Shown here piece by piece: positions 1 through 9,537 of a DNA stretch of 50,426 nucleotides. Source of the stretch: Penium margaritaceum (lineage: Eukaryota > Streptophyta > Zygnematophyceae > Desmidiales > Peniaceae). A program made the translations under genes and the position numbers. Below the pieces are notes generated by a model. The model was not told the origin of the DNA and made no database searches. It saw only the letters and a program-made list of their open reading frames with translations. The stretch covers positions 82,152 through 132,577 of the forward strand of contig SZWC01000041.1 in assembly GCA_023375785.1 (NCBI GenBank), given 5' to 3'. The stretch's first letter is position 1; each line of letters starts with the position of its first letter.

Positions 1-178
1 GAAAATTCATATCTCCCAATCCGACCGTTGGATTGGCCTCAAACTTGGACCGTAGACATTTTGCCACATGATCTTTCCAATGGTGAAGTCAGATTGGCGA
101 TCGGAGCAGGCATCTGGTACTTTCCAGGAACTTGCTCCTGTGGACCTGAAATTGAGCCGGATGGCTCCCTTTCCAACA
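1..178 (-). repeat. F1 copia LTR, right end (5' LTR of an element left of the window)
   Basis: This matches the last part of the F1 LTR seen whole at 14079-14813, 19932-20669 and 44366-45101, and ends in the family terminus CCAACA at 173-178. The rest of the element lies outside the window. The next five bases, GTCAC (179-183), are the likely target duplication, and the sequence beyond is F2 LTR, so this F1 copy inserted into an F2 LTR. Confidence 0.8.
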
Positions 179-389
179 GTCACTGTGCAAGGATTTGACC
201 AGGTAGCCTCTCAGTCCAAGGACTAACTCTGAAACGTCTAAGCCACAAGGAGTTGTCTTAGGTAGTCTTTTCTGGTTATGATTTCTAGTTTAGATCAAGG
301 GGACTTGCTACAAATGAGTAGTGCATGTCTTGTTTATCAGGACCAGACGTAAGGGACTCATTCCAAGGGAGTTGTGCATTCAGAGTCTG
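179..389 (-). repeat. Decayed F2-type LTR remnant (probable 3' LTR of E1)
   Basis: Short blocks, such as the stretch around 290-335 with AAGGGGACTTGCT and GTGCATGTCTTG, align in order with the F2 LTR at 4404-4455 and 9589-9625. The left side is cut off by the F1 insertion ending at 178. To its right the sequence passes into reverse-transcriptase coding remnants on the minus strand, as expected for a 3' LTR of a minus-strand element. Confidence 0.55.
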
Positions 390-930
390 TCACAGGCCTC
401 TCAAAATATCAACTATAGACAAGGGACACATCAGGTTAACATTTAGGAGCCTGTCCACAAAAATCCATGTTCCGTTCCGTTCAATGGATGCCAGTTTGAT
501 ATCCATTACATCCTTCCACTTGATTGCATCTGGCATGTTCATACTTTCCGCTACGATCATAGGCTCTCCTTGAGCCAAATATGACCAGTTGAGTCCGGTC
601 CATTCCGTACTCTCAGCATCGTATCTAGGCAGAGGTTTCTTCTAGCGTGTATTACGCCAGAGTGCTGCTAGTGGTGTATCAAGGTTTAGTTATTTCTATT
701 GCTCTTTCATTGCTAGTGATCTGTTCTTTGACGAAGAGCCATCGGTCTCACAGTTCTACTCATTGGCCTTAGATGACTCACACTCATTATCGGAGTCCGC
801 AATGAATGATCTTACAGAACCAGTCTCCCTTCGACACCATCATCCTCATTTAGTGGTACCATATGCGACTTCTTGGGTGCCTGATATCTTGACACAAGCA
901 ACATAACCCTCTCCTCTCATTTTAGAGCAT
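390..930 (-). pseudogene. pol: E1 reverse transcriptase N-terminus and integrase-RT linker (degenerate)
   Basis: The frame read leftward from 578 to 390 aligns with the start of the E2 RT region: both have a QGEP motif, then a P-D-A-x-K-W-K motif, then an N-G-x-W motif, the usual opening of copia RT domains. Upstream of it (580-930) only patches of the Ser/Gln-rich linker of E2 are recognisable. The RT palm motifs are absent because the coding sequence stops at the LTR remnant. Non-functional. Confidence 0.65.
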
Positions 931-1720
931 GGATAGGATCTAGTGGCTCTGTGTTGCCGACTGTCTTTTCATCGAACTCAATGTCTATCCGCTTGGTCCC
1001 ACTGCGTATAAGGTTTGTGTGTAGGGACATACCCAACGACTACTTAATTACGAGCGTGTACCTCCAGCTTGCTACCTCCTTCTCCAGCTTTGACCTTTAC
1101 ATGTATAGTACAACCAAATATCCTAAACAACAAGGTAACAGGCTTGTGCCTTGGCAAAGCCTCCTTTGGCGTCCTCAGCTACTTCTCTTGTTGATACTTT
1201 CCACGCCTTTCAAGCATAGCTGCAAGAGTGAGATTCACAAGGTAGCAAGCTGTTGTTGCAGCTTAAGCCCTGAATCGAGATGGGTGTTTGGCGTGAAGAA
1301 GCATGCTTTGTGTCATGCCAAGGATAGTCTGTTTCAATCACTCAACAATGTCATTGCTCTAGGGGATGAATGGCCTAATAGTGTGGTGGTTCATGTTGTC
1401 TTCGCTCAACCAGCATTTGCACGCCCCGTACTCACTCCCATTGTCTATGCGTAGTACCTTGACCTTCTTACTTGTCTGCCACTCTACCAAGGCGACAAAC
1501 TCCTGCAGCTTCTGCTTGATCTCTCACTTTTCCCTCAGGAAATGGATCCACATCTTGTGAATAAGGTCATCAATAAAGGCCAGGAAGCACTTGTTGCCTC
1601 AATTTGAAGGATATCAGAATGGTCCAAACACATGAGATTGAGTTTGGTCCAATATTATTGCCACATGTTGCCCATGACACTCAATGGACTATTTTTTACC
1701 TTACCTTGGAGGCCTGGCTC
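931..1720 (-). pseudogene. pol: E1 integrase core (degenerate)
   Basis: Collinear with the E2 integrase at 5840-6700 at the DNA level. For example, the segment around 1345-1450 corresponds to the E2 stretch containing the catalytic glutamate region (6290-6430), and 1500-1620 matches the E2 segment for the first catalytic aspartate neighbourhood. Stops and indels break every frame, so no open integrase remains. Long plus-strand frames here are antisense shadows. Confidence 0.6.
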
Positions 1721-2300
1721 ACACAGCATCTTGCACTTTCCCTCATCCTTAACCTTGTATCCCTCCATTCAATGAAGCACTTCGTGCTGCTGCATATCTT
1801 GTAGTGTGTTGTTTGCCACATGGCCAAAGCGCATGTGTGAAAGCTCAGTATTAATGTATTTGATGGAGTTAACCAGCATGGTGATGACCACAAATGCAAT
1901 ATCAGGCTTTGTAGACTTGGGCTATTGAACTCTCATATATCCCTAATTTATACTCTTGAGGGACGTAGTCTGCAACATGTAGAGTCCATGAAAGTTTGGA
2001 CCTTGTGCGACGAGACTCTCGTTGGGATAATAGATCTTCACATTATTGTTGTTGACAATCACGTCCTCTTATGTAAAGATGAATCGCATGTTCTAGACCA
2101 TGAGTTTGGACACAGACAATATGTTTGTCTCAAAAGACAACATATAAACAACGTTCTTTAGCTTCAACTTTTTTGAAGCACCATTCATGTTCATGGTGGT
2201 CAACTTATCTCCCTCCCCTTGTACATGGTCAAGGCTGCTATTGGAGCACCTAAAGCGATGTTCAGATTCCTTAATGGAGATAAACCCATCCTTCTCCCTT
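1721..2300 (-). pseudogene. pol: E1 integrase zinc-binding region and post-protease segment (degenerate)
   Basis: Around 1800-1835 the minus strand aligns with the E2 H-x-R-x-x-H integrase zinc-binding segment. The following 400 bases match the E2 region between protease and integrase, where copia proteins carry the conserved late-protease hydrophobic segments. Frameshifted throughout. Confidence 0.55.
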
Positions 2301-2530
2301 GAAGAGTGGTGGTTTGTGCCAGAGTCGAGCCCCTAGGCTCCATGCTTACGTGGTGCCGCTCCCTTGGTTACTGGGACGCTCTCAGCCATCATGTTCGTCA
2401 ACTCTTTTTCACCCTTTCATTTGTCCTTTTTTTACTACCATGATCCCCGTCTTCCTTCTTGTGAGCCTTGTACTCTCATGCTCAATGCCTAGGTTTGCTA
2501 CAATTATCACACTTTGAACCCTTTCCACTG
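2301..2530 (-). pseudogene. pol: E1 protease active-site region and nucleocapsid zinc knuckle (degenerate)
   Basis: The minus strand at about 2308-2325 still encodes L-D-S-G-T, the aspartic-protease active-site motif also present in E2. Near 2480-2515 a nucleocapsid knuckle can be read as C-x2-C-x4-H, but the final cysteine position is Tyr and stops intervene. The protease processes the Gag-Pol polyprotein and the knuckle binds the RNA genome. Neither could work here. Confidence 0.6.
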
Positions 2531-3300
2531 CCAACATTGTCTCTTCCTATACCACCACTGCTTCCGGTACCGCTCTTACCAAAAGAGGAGCTATTGCCAC
2601 AGCCACCGTATAGGCCATAATGTTAGCCTCACTTGGGGTGTCTTTCATGGCCTTGTTGCATACGTACTCGGACATTGCCTCATACGTCAAATCCTCCTCT
2701 TTCCTACCGCCATAGATGGTGATCCGATGATCTCGACTTTCGGGTAGCGCCATGAGGGGGATCATGGCCAACATGTTCATGTCAATGTCCCATTTCATTT
2801 TCGTTACTTGCTACAAGAGTCCTTTAAAATGTAGTAGGAAGTCCCGAATCGATCCTCACTTACTCACCCTCATGGAAATCATATTGTGAAGGATGAAGAG
2901 TGACTTGTAAGAGCCATTAATTGGTGTGCACATGCACGCATTTGATAAACCCTTGATGTAACTGTGATACATTTGTGGTGGACATGCCATAGCATGACTA
3001 ATGACTCCATCTGACTCATCACTCAACGTGACATGTCTCATGCACTAGTGTCACAAAAGGTGTAAGCGCCATGTCATTTTTAACGCTTCATGCTTCATTT
3101 GAAGTGTGTGTTCTTTTAAGTTCATGCTCTTCTCCAGGTGAGCACACAATCTCTTGACAATATCAGTTTACCATTTCCACAAGGGAAACCATATCCTTGT
3201 GAATTTTGACATGCTAGCGTTCATCTGCTTAAGGATGCACCTCGTGGATGTCATCATACTACTCCTCTGCTTTTTTACTTCTCTCCTTTGTAGAGGTTGA
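2531..3300 (-). pseudogene. gag: E1 gag capsid region (degenerate)
   Basis: The minus-strand frame from 2798 to 2547 aligns residue by residue with E2 gag around the Met-x-Leu-Met-Ala-Leu-Pro motif and the following Y-x-x-x-S-E-x-V motif. This is the UBN2/retrotran_gag type of capsid domain. Beyond about 2850 only scattered similarity remains. No intact start codon is identifiable. Confidence 0.6.
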
Positions 3301-3862
3301 TATAGGCTGATGTAGGCTGTTGTTTTCTACCATTCTACAAGGTGTAGATCCACTACTTACTGTCACTCCGCACTTGGCCACGGTCTAGAGTAAACGGCGC
3401 CGACAGGCAAACCGCCGACCGCCCTTGGTATTACAACTAAGGTAGAGATCACCCACGGAGTGGTGTTTCCACACTGAAAGGTTTACTTAGCTTGTCCCAA
3501 CCGTGGCCAGAGAGTGTTCCAAACTCTCACCCAACTGGCAATGCTACACAGCAAAGTGTGCACTTGCACTTGTTCTTTATCCTCTTTCTTGGTGGCCAAC
3601 AAGGGATTAGTTTTCTCCCAAGTCTCAAGAGTAAGAGATGATGATATTATCACATGCAAATGACAGGCTTTATATAGTCTCTGGTCAGTGCTCCCAGTGG
3701 CTCCTTGGAGGGGCCTCCCCCCAAGGCCACTCTAGACAGTGTCATCAGCTTTGATGACATGGCACCCTCTGTGACCGCCAAGTGGCGCTTGATCCACCTT
3801 GGACCTTAGAAGCTTCTAGGAAGCTTCCTTGGCCCTTTTTAGTCACAAAGAAAATTTGGTCC

Positions 3863-3929
3863 TGGCGGGATTTGATCTCGGACCTCTCGCTTGCGAGACG
3901 GCGCCTTCACCCACTAGGCTGTAGGAAGT
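3863..3929 (-). repeat. tRNA-like segment in F2 LTR (copy next to the gap)
   Basis: Same segment as 4304-4370, in the portion of LTR left of the gap. See that entry for the arm-by-arm description. Confidence 0.4.
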
Positions 3930-3982
3930 TGTCCTAAGGAGCATGCACCAGGTAGACTACCAAGAGTAGACCAAGGGGACTT

Positions 3983-3983
3983 N
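3983..3983. other. Single-N assembly gap inside an LTR
   Basis: The bases on its left (3551-3982) nearly repeat those on its right (3984-4415), the pattern expected when two contig ends overlap but were not merged. True gap length is unknown. Confidence 0.85.
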
Positions 3984-4303
3984 TGCTACACACCAAAGTG
4001 TGCACTTGCACTTGTTCTTTACCCTCTTTCTTGGTGGCCAACAAGGGATTAGTTTTCTCCCAAGTCTCAAGAGTAAGAGATGATATATTATCACATGCAA
4101 ATGACAGGCCTTATATAGTCTCTGGTCAGTGCTCCCAGTGGCTCCTTGGAGGGGCCTCCCCCCAAGGCCACCCTAGACAGTGTCATCAGCTTTGATGACA
4201 TGGCACCCTCTGTGACCGCCAAGTGGCGCTTGATCCACCTTGGACCTTAGAAGCTTCTAGGAAGCTTCCTTGGCCCTTTTTAGTCACAAAGAAAATTTGG
4301 TCC

Positions 4304-4370
4304 TGGCGGGATTTGATCTCGGACCTCTCGCTTGCGAGACGGCGCCTTCACCCACTAGGCTGTAGGAAGT
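4304..4370 (-). repeat. tRNA-like segment in F2 LTR
   Basis: Read on the minus strand it has a D-arm with a 4-bp stem GCCT/AGGC around a TAGTGGGTGA-type loop, a 7-base anticodon-like loop CTCGCAA with imperfect stem, and a T-arm-like AGATCAAATCC resembling a pol III B box. The anticodon and T stems carry mismatches and there is no clear acceptor stem, so it is not a functional tRNA gene. It may be a tRNA-derived piece fixed in the LTR family. It recurs at 3863-3929 and 9471-9537, and degenerate in the O-type LTR near 43520-43570 on the opposite strand. Confidence 0.4.
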
Positions 4371-4546
4371 TGTCCTACAGAGCATGCACCAGGTAGACTA
4401 CCAAGAGTAGACCAAGGGCACTTGCTCCACAAGGATGAGCAGTGCATGCCTTGTCTCTCTTAGCCTCTCTTCGTGTCGCTGGGGGACTTGCGCTACAAGC
4501 GTAGTTCATACCCAGTCTAAATCTTCTACTGATTGGACCAGGGGCA

Positions 4547-4984
4547 TACATAGAACATAACACTTACCCCTTAGTAGTTGATCACCTACAAGTAGAAAAC
4601 AACGCATTCTAGTGAGCTCAAGGTCGTTCGTCAAAGGGTACATCTGGCCCTGGTTATGACCTTATGGTCGTATCTCCAGAGGCTTGTCATTGGCCCTTGT
4701 TCTCTATGTACCGAGACTTGCCGTTTGAGCTGATGGAGTAGATAGAGCAGATGGAGAAGATGGAGCTTATGGAGCTTACGCGCATTGCAAGACAGAGAGG
4801 GCAAGAGATCACGTGAAAGCACACCTTATAACTAGTTAGTGTGATCCCACAACCCTTTGTTAACCAGCCTGAGATAATGGAGTAGAAAACAAGGCCAAGA
4901 CAATGGCACTTGTCCCTCGCTCCTAAGATTGAAACTACGAAGTGAAATCACCTTTATAATCACGTTTCCACACGAAGCAGTTCA
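4547..4984 (-). repeat. Segment S, copy 1 (between truncated RT and 3' LTR)
   Basis: Nearly identical to 9713-10150. In element sense its first ~125 bases match the end of the O-type LTR (see 10151-10629 and 37022-38110). The rest looks like an old leader with a CTCCATCTTCTCCATCTG-type pyrimidine-rich run. It replaces the RT C-terminus, RNase H and polypurine tract expected here. It is either the product of a rearrangement or part of an LTR longer than I assign. Confidence 0.6.
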
Positions 4985-5652
4985 TAAATACTAGGGTCGT
5001 TGTGGCACTGTGAGAAGCCAAGGCCAGCCATGAAGCTGTCCATCTCCTTGTACCAGATCCTTGGGGCCTGTTTCTGCCCGTAGAGCGCCTTGATGAGGCG
5101 ACACACCTGCCCGGGTTTTGCATTGACACCCTCGGGCACCTCCATTAGTATCTCCTTGTCAAGCTTCCCGTAGAGGAAAGCGGTCTTGACGTCCATCTGG
5201 TGGATTTCCATGTTGCGCGTCGCAGCCACAGCCAGCAAGGTGCGGATGGAGGGGAAGGACGCGACAGGAGAGTAGGTCTCGTCGTACTCAGACCCTGCTA
5301 TCTGCAAGAACCCCTTCGTGATGATCCTTGCCTTGTAATTGTCGATGCTGATGTCTTGCTTGTGTTTGACACGTAAGATCCACTTCACGCCCACCACGTG
5401 TGCGTTTGGTGGTCTGTCCACCAGCACCCACATTCCGTTCTCCTCGATGGAGGCGAACTCGCTCTCCATCACCTCCTTCCACTTAGCGGCATCCGGCCAC
5501 GAGAGAGCCTCGGCGATGGTAGCCGGCTCTCCCTGCACAAGGCACGACCAGCTCAGGCCAGTCCACTCGGCCTTCACTCCGTCGTAGTACTTCGCAGGCT
5601 TTGCTTGGCACTCACTGCGCCGCAGTGGTACTGGTGCTGGCTGCTCGTGCTG
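4985..5652 (-). pseudogene. pol: E2 reverse transcriptase, N-terminal half only
   Basis: About 200 codons are open. The frame shows the copia RT opening (QGEP, then P-D-A-A-K-W-K-E-V-M), the K-x-R-I-I-x-K-G-F motif, H-Q-M-D-V-K-T-A-F-L, which carries the first catalytic aspartate, and L-Y-G-Q-K-Q-A-P-R-I-W. The segment with the YVDD catalytic box and all of RNase H are missing: coding similarity ends at N-D-P-S-I-Y where segment S begins. A stop near 5653-5655 separates it from the integrase frame. It could not polymerise DNA. Confidence 0.85.
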
Positions 5653-5655
5653 CTG

Positions 5656-6870
5656 CTACTGCTGTGCTTCCCCAGGAGGAGTCGCTGGAAGGGAAGAGCA
5701 ACTGGCCTCCGAGGAGGCCTCGGATGTCTCCGACGCGATGTTGGATGTCAACTCCGCTTCAGCCTGAGCGGACGCTCTCCCTGAATTGGCAGCCTTGCTG
5801 GCTATGGCTACTGGCGTCCCACGCCAGTTAGGCGGGGGTGTGTCACCCGCCTCCAGCAGCACGATCCACTCTCCTTGTTTTGGAGAGTTCTCTGGGTCCA
5901 GCAGTTCTCCCTTGTCGTGTGACTCTTCCTGAAAGGTCACATCTCTGGAGGTGATGTCTCTCCCTGCTGCCTGGTCCCACAGCCTGTACGCCTTGTGCGC
6001 GGCCTCGTAGCCGATCATCACGCACTTGTGCGCACGTGCATCCAACTTCCTTGCTCCTTGCCTGTCTTGGATTTTGGCCCAAGCCGTGCAGCCGAAAGCC
6101 TTTAGGTGAGAGGCATCCGGCTTCTTTCCCGACCACGCCTCCTGCGGCGTCATGCGTTCTACACTTTGCTCCTTTTCTGTCCCCTTCCTGTGCAGTGCTG
6201 CAGCAGGCATGAGGTTGATGAGGTAGCATGCAGTGCGTGCTGCTTCCGCCCAGAAGCGAGGAGGGAGCTTTGAGTCGAATAGCATAGTTCGCGTCATGGC
6301 CATAATGGTCTGGTTCATGCGCTCGGCCACGCCATTGCTCTGCGGTGTGTAGGGGGTAGTAGGTTGGTGGACAATGCCGTGTGCCCGAAGCCACGGCTTG
6401 CACCCCTCGTACTCTTCGCCGTTGTCGCTCCGCACGGCCTAGACCTTCCGTCCGGTTTGTCGCTCCACCATGGCGACAAACTCTTGCAGGCGCTCTAGCA
6501 CCTCTCCCTTCGTTTTGAGGAAGTACACCCACACCTGCCGAGAGTAATCATCGATGAAGGTGAGGAGGTACTTGGAGCCGCCGTTGAACGTGGTGCGCAT
6601 GGGGCCTCACACGTCGTTGTGGACAAGGTCGAGTATGCCCTCTGTTCTGCGACCATTTTTGGAGAAGCATTTCCGCTTTGTCTTCCCTTGCAGACAAGCC
6701 TCATACCCAACGTTGCATCCACCCTTCAGCTCACACCCCTCCAGCCCGCGTACAAGCTTCTGCTCCTGCATGACCTGCAGGGTGCTGTCGGCCACGTGCC
6801 CAAGGCGTCGGTGCCACAGCTTCGCAGTTGCTGCTCCTGCGTCTTTAGCCGCCATAGTAGGCGGCATGGA
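5656..6870 (-). pseudogene. pol: E2 integrase
   Basis: Catalyses insertion of the cDNA into the host chromosome. An H-x-R-x-L-G-H zinc-binding half is visible near 6800-6830, but the matching C-x2-C reads Tyr-x-x-Cys, so one zinc ligand is lost. The first catalytic Asp lies in L-V-H-N-D-V, immediately followed by a stop (about 6604-6606). A second stop sits near 6436-6438 just before V-R-S-D-N-G, the second Asp. The Glu lies in S-N-G-V-A-E-R. The C-terminal part keeps the copia motifs F-G-C-x-A-W and C-V-M-I-G-Y and ends in a Ser/Ala-rich tail. Few other defects, so decay is recent. Confidence 0.85.
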
Positions 6871-7345
6871 TGGTGTCTTGGCGTTCGGCGATGGTGCATC
6901 TTCCGCTACTGCCTCTGCCGCCCCAGCGTGCCCTTCCGTGCTCTTCGTCTGCAGAACGTAGAGCCCATCCGTTCGTGGCACCTTGGCGACAAGGTCTGAC
7001 GCAGCGTAGGTAATCGTCACGTCCTTGTTCTTGAGGATGACGGCTTCCTTCTGTGTGAACACTACCGTCATCGCGTGATCCGTAATCCGCGAGACGGAGA
7101 TGAGGTTCGCGGCGAAAGTTGGCATGTAGACAACGTTCTGCAGCCGCAACTCCTTGTCGGCTCCGTTGAGCCGCGTGTGCACGACCTTCTCTCCCTCACC
7201 AGCCGCGTACTCAATGCCGCTGTTGGCACACCGGAACTTGGCCGTGGACGGTGTGAGGGACGAGAAGCTACATGCCTCGCGAAAGGTATGGTAGTCCGTG
7301 CCACTGTCGAGCCTGAAGGCTCCCGGCCGCAGCAGCGTAGAGCCC
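6871..7345 (-). pseudogene. pol: E2 aspartic protease region
   Basis: In frame with the upstream zinc knuckle and the integrase N-terminus. The active-site motif R-L-D-S-G-T-D lies near 7290-7310 and a later hydrophobic V-V-Y-M-P motif typical of copia proteases near 7115. The protease would cleave the Gag-Pol precursor inside the virus-like particle. This segment itself has no stop. It is called a pseudogene because the polyprotein is broken elsewhere. Confidence 0.8.
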
Positions 7346-8519
7346 TTGGGAGGGACCTTGCTCTCGGCCATCATGCTCGTGGATGTCGAGTCCACCTTCT
7401 TCCTCACGTTGCTGTTCTCACCACCGCCTCCTTCCTTCTTTGGTGCGCGACACTCCCGCGCCCAATGCCCCGCCTTGCCACAGTTGTGGCACTTGCCCTT
7501 CTTCTTGCCGCTCTTCCCGCCGCCACTGCTTCTGTTGTTGCCATGAGAGGAGGTGCCTCCCGAGCCACTCGCGTACGTGGCGTTGTTGATGACGCCGTTG
7601 TTGCGCCGCATGGCCTTGTTCCGGACAAACTCGAGACACGAGGTACGTGAACTCCGACTCCTCCCAACCACCCAAGGTGGTGATCATGGGGCCCCAGCTT
7701 GGCGGCAAGGCCATGAGGAGAATCATGGCCTGCATCTGTTGGTCGAGCTGCCAGGACATGGCGCGGGCTTCTTGAAGCAGTCCTTCGAACTGCTGGAGGA
7801 AGTCCGAGATGGATTCCCCNCCCGCCGCCACTGCTTCTGCTGTTGCCATGAGAGGAGGTGCCTCCCGAGCCACTTGCGTACGCGGCGTTGTTGATGACGC
7901 CGTTGTTGCGCCGCATGGCCTCGTTCCGGACAAACTCGGAGACACGAGGGTACGTGAACTCCGACTCCTCCCAACCACCCAAGGTGGTGATCATGGGGCC
8001 CCAGCTTGGCGGCAAGGCCATGAGGAAAATCATGGCCTGCATTTGTTGGTCGAGCTGCCAGGACATGGCGCGGGCTTCTTGAAGCAGTCCTTCGAACTGC
8101 TGGAGAAAGTCCGAGATGGATTCCCCTTTGCCCACCCGCAGCCCGATGAGGCGCTGCAGGATGAAGAGTCGATTGGCGAGGGAAGTTGACTGGTACACGT
8201 TCGTCAGCTTGGTGTAAGCCTCAGCTACCGTCGTGCACCCCTCGATGTGGGAGATTAGGGAAGGGCTTATGGACGTGACGAGGAGTGCGAGAGCGATGTC
8301 ATTCCGCTCTTGCCACTCTGCGTATTCCGCGCTTGCCTCATCCTCCGAAGCTACCTCCTTCCCTTTCAGCATGTTGAGGTACCCACGCACGCGCATCACC
8401 ACCTCAAACTGCCATTTCCACGTGCCGAAGGCTTTGCCATCGAAGCGTGCGATGGCGTTGGCCGCACCCAACTCGGCGGGCCGTGAGGTGACTGGAACGA
8501 TCTCTTGATCCCCTGGCAT
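7346..8519 (-). pseudogene. gag: E2 gag (capsid and nucleocapsid), broken by a gap
   Basis: I place the start at ATG 8519 (M-P-G-D-Q-E). A GTG-led frame begins further upstream at 8546 but the ATG is more plausible. The capsid domain carries the copia-type F-D-G-x-x-F-x-x-W-K motif and a W-Q-L-D-Q-Q-M-Q-A-M-I helix. The zinc knuckle is intact: C-H-N-C-G-K-A-G-H-W-A-R-E-C near 7455-7500. The N at 7820 joins two overlapping pieces (7516-7819 and 7821-8126), so the frame cannot be followed across. Gag forms the particle shell and packages the RNA. Confidence 0.8.
7820..7820. other. Single-N assembly gap in E2 gag
   Basis: 7516-7819 and 7821-8126 are near-identical direct copies, about 304 and 306 bp, differing by a few substitutions and a small indel. 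This suggests two overlapping contig ends, possibly two alleles, placed side by side. Confidence 0.85.
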
Positions 8520-8951
8520 GATTGCGGTATGGTTAAGGATGCTCACTTAGTCTCTGCTGTTCTGCTTCGTTGAGGCCGATCTAGGCTGATGAGGCTGATG
8601 ACTGCTACAGATTTTCAAGGTGCAGTCCGTTGCATACCCCTGCAGCCGATGGTCTCCTAGCTATTGTGGAGGAAGTGCTCCCACAGACACGGGGTCGTAC
8701 CCACAAGGGCAGAGCGTAACCCGCTTAGGACTCGAGGGTCATACCAACAATGGTAGAGCGTATCCTCGTTCCTTGTCCGTGGAGAGCAAAAGTGGACCAC
8801 GGGTCCAGCCCGCGTCCGGTCTCTCACAGTGCGTACCTTGGTCCAAGGTGGACCGACGATGAAGCAGATGGAGCAGTGGTGTCTTGTCTGCTGCGGAGGT
8901 ACCTGCCACGTGAACTGAGCGGTGGTACAAAAACCAAGTTTCCCGGTCAGT
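8520..8951 (-). other. E2 5' leader (untranslated region)
   Basis: Lies between the primer-binding site and the gag start. No coding frame is credible here: the frames present are short and not conserved in E1. The gag-proximal part (8580-8630) is the only piece with a counterpart in E1 (3300-3350). Confidence 0.6.
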
Positions 8952-8966
8952 GTGGGCCCATAACCC
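8952..8966 (-). promoter_or_regulatory. Half-tRNA primer-binding site (initiator tRNA-Met anticodon arm)
   Basis: The plus strand reads GTGGGCCCATAACCC, the conserved anticodon arm of eukaryotic initiator tRNA-Met. The minus-strand RNA would therefore pair with an internally cut tRNA, the priming mode known for Drosophila copia and some plant and algal copia elements. It sits two bases from the LTR terminus, where a primer site belongs. Confidence 0.8.
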
Positions 8967-9275
8967 TTTGTCATTCCGCACTTGGCCACGGTCTAGAGTA
9001 AACGGCGCCAACAGGAAAACCGCCGACCGCCCTTGGTATTACAACCAAGGTAGAGATCACCCACGGAGTGGTGTTTCCACACTGAAAGGTTCACTTAGCT
9101 TGTCCCAACCGTGGCCGGAGAGTGTTCCAAACTCTCACCCAACTGGCAATGCTACACACCAAAGTGTGCACTTGCACTTGTTCTTTACCCTCTTTCTTGG
9201 TGGCCAACAAGGGATTAGTTTTCTCCCAAGTCTCAAGAGTAAGAGATGATGATATTATCACATGCAAATGACAGG

Positions 9276-9285
9276 CTTTATATAG
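9276..9285 (-). promoter_or_regulatory. TATA box of the F2 LTR
   Basis: The minus strand reads CTATATAAAG about 310 bases before the LTR end, a suitable position for the U3/R promoter. The same motif is at the matching place in the copies near 3670 and 4110. Confidence 0.6.
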
Positions 9286-9470
9286 TCTCTGGTCAGTGCT
9301 CCCAGTGGTTCCTTGGAGGGGCCTCCCCCCAAGGCCACCCTAGACAGTGTCATCAGCTTTGATGACATGGCACTGTCTCTGACCGCCAAGTGGCGCTTGA
9401 TCCACCTTGGACCTTAGAAGCTTCTAGGAAGCTTCCTTGGCCCTTTTTAGTCACAAAGAAAATTTGGTCC

Positions 9471-9537
9471 TGGCGGGCTTTGATCTCGGACCTCTCGCTT
9501 GCGAGACGGCGCCTTCACCCACTAGGCTGTAGGAAGT
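9471..9537 (-). repeat. tRNA-like segment in E2 5' LTR
   Basis: Third copy of the segment described at 4304-4370. One T-arm base differs (the plus strand reads GGGCTTTGATC instead of GGGATTTGATC). Confidence 0.4.

Larger units (their letters stand above)
179..3360 (-). mobile_element. E1: decayed F2 Ty1/copia retrotransposon
   Basis: Read on the minus strand, remnants occur in the copia order gag, zinc knuckle, protease, integrase, linker, reverse transcriptase from right to left, collinear with the better-preserved E2. Every domain has many stops and frameshifts. The gag-proximal leader at about 3300-3350 resembles E2 at 8580-8630 and then meets an F2 LTR at 3361. One reading is that E2 landed in the leader of E1, leaving the rest of that leader and the E1 5' LTR at 9713-10629. 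That is inference, because a matching target duplication is not visible. Confidence 0.7.
3361..4546 (-). repeat. E2 3' LTR, with an internal gap and an unmerged 432-bp duplication
   Basis: It starts (plus-strand view) with TGTCACTCC and ends with AGGGGCA, so in element sense it runs TGCCCC...TGACA. The piece 3551-3982 is repeated as 3984-4415 across the N at 3983. If that overlap is collapsed the LTR is about 753 bp, against 744 bp for the 5' LTR at 8969-9712. A TATATAAG-like promoter motif lies on the minus strand near 4107-4116, and a tRNA-like segment at 4304-4370. Confidence 0.75.

Noticed and set aside
4304..4370. A tRNA gene
   Set aside because: No acceptor stem and mismatched anticodon and T stems. 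It sits in a repeated LTR.
5398..5831. Plus-strand frames opposite the E2 RT/integrase linker
   Set aside because: Shadows of the open minus-strand polyprotein. Not conserved in E1.
7075..7650. 191-codon plus-strand frame opposite E2 gag/protease
   Set aside because: Antisense shadow of GC-rich coding sequence. The opposite strand carries the zinc knuckle and D-S-G motif in the right order.
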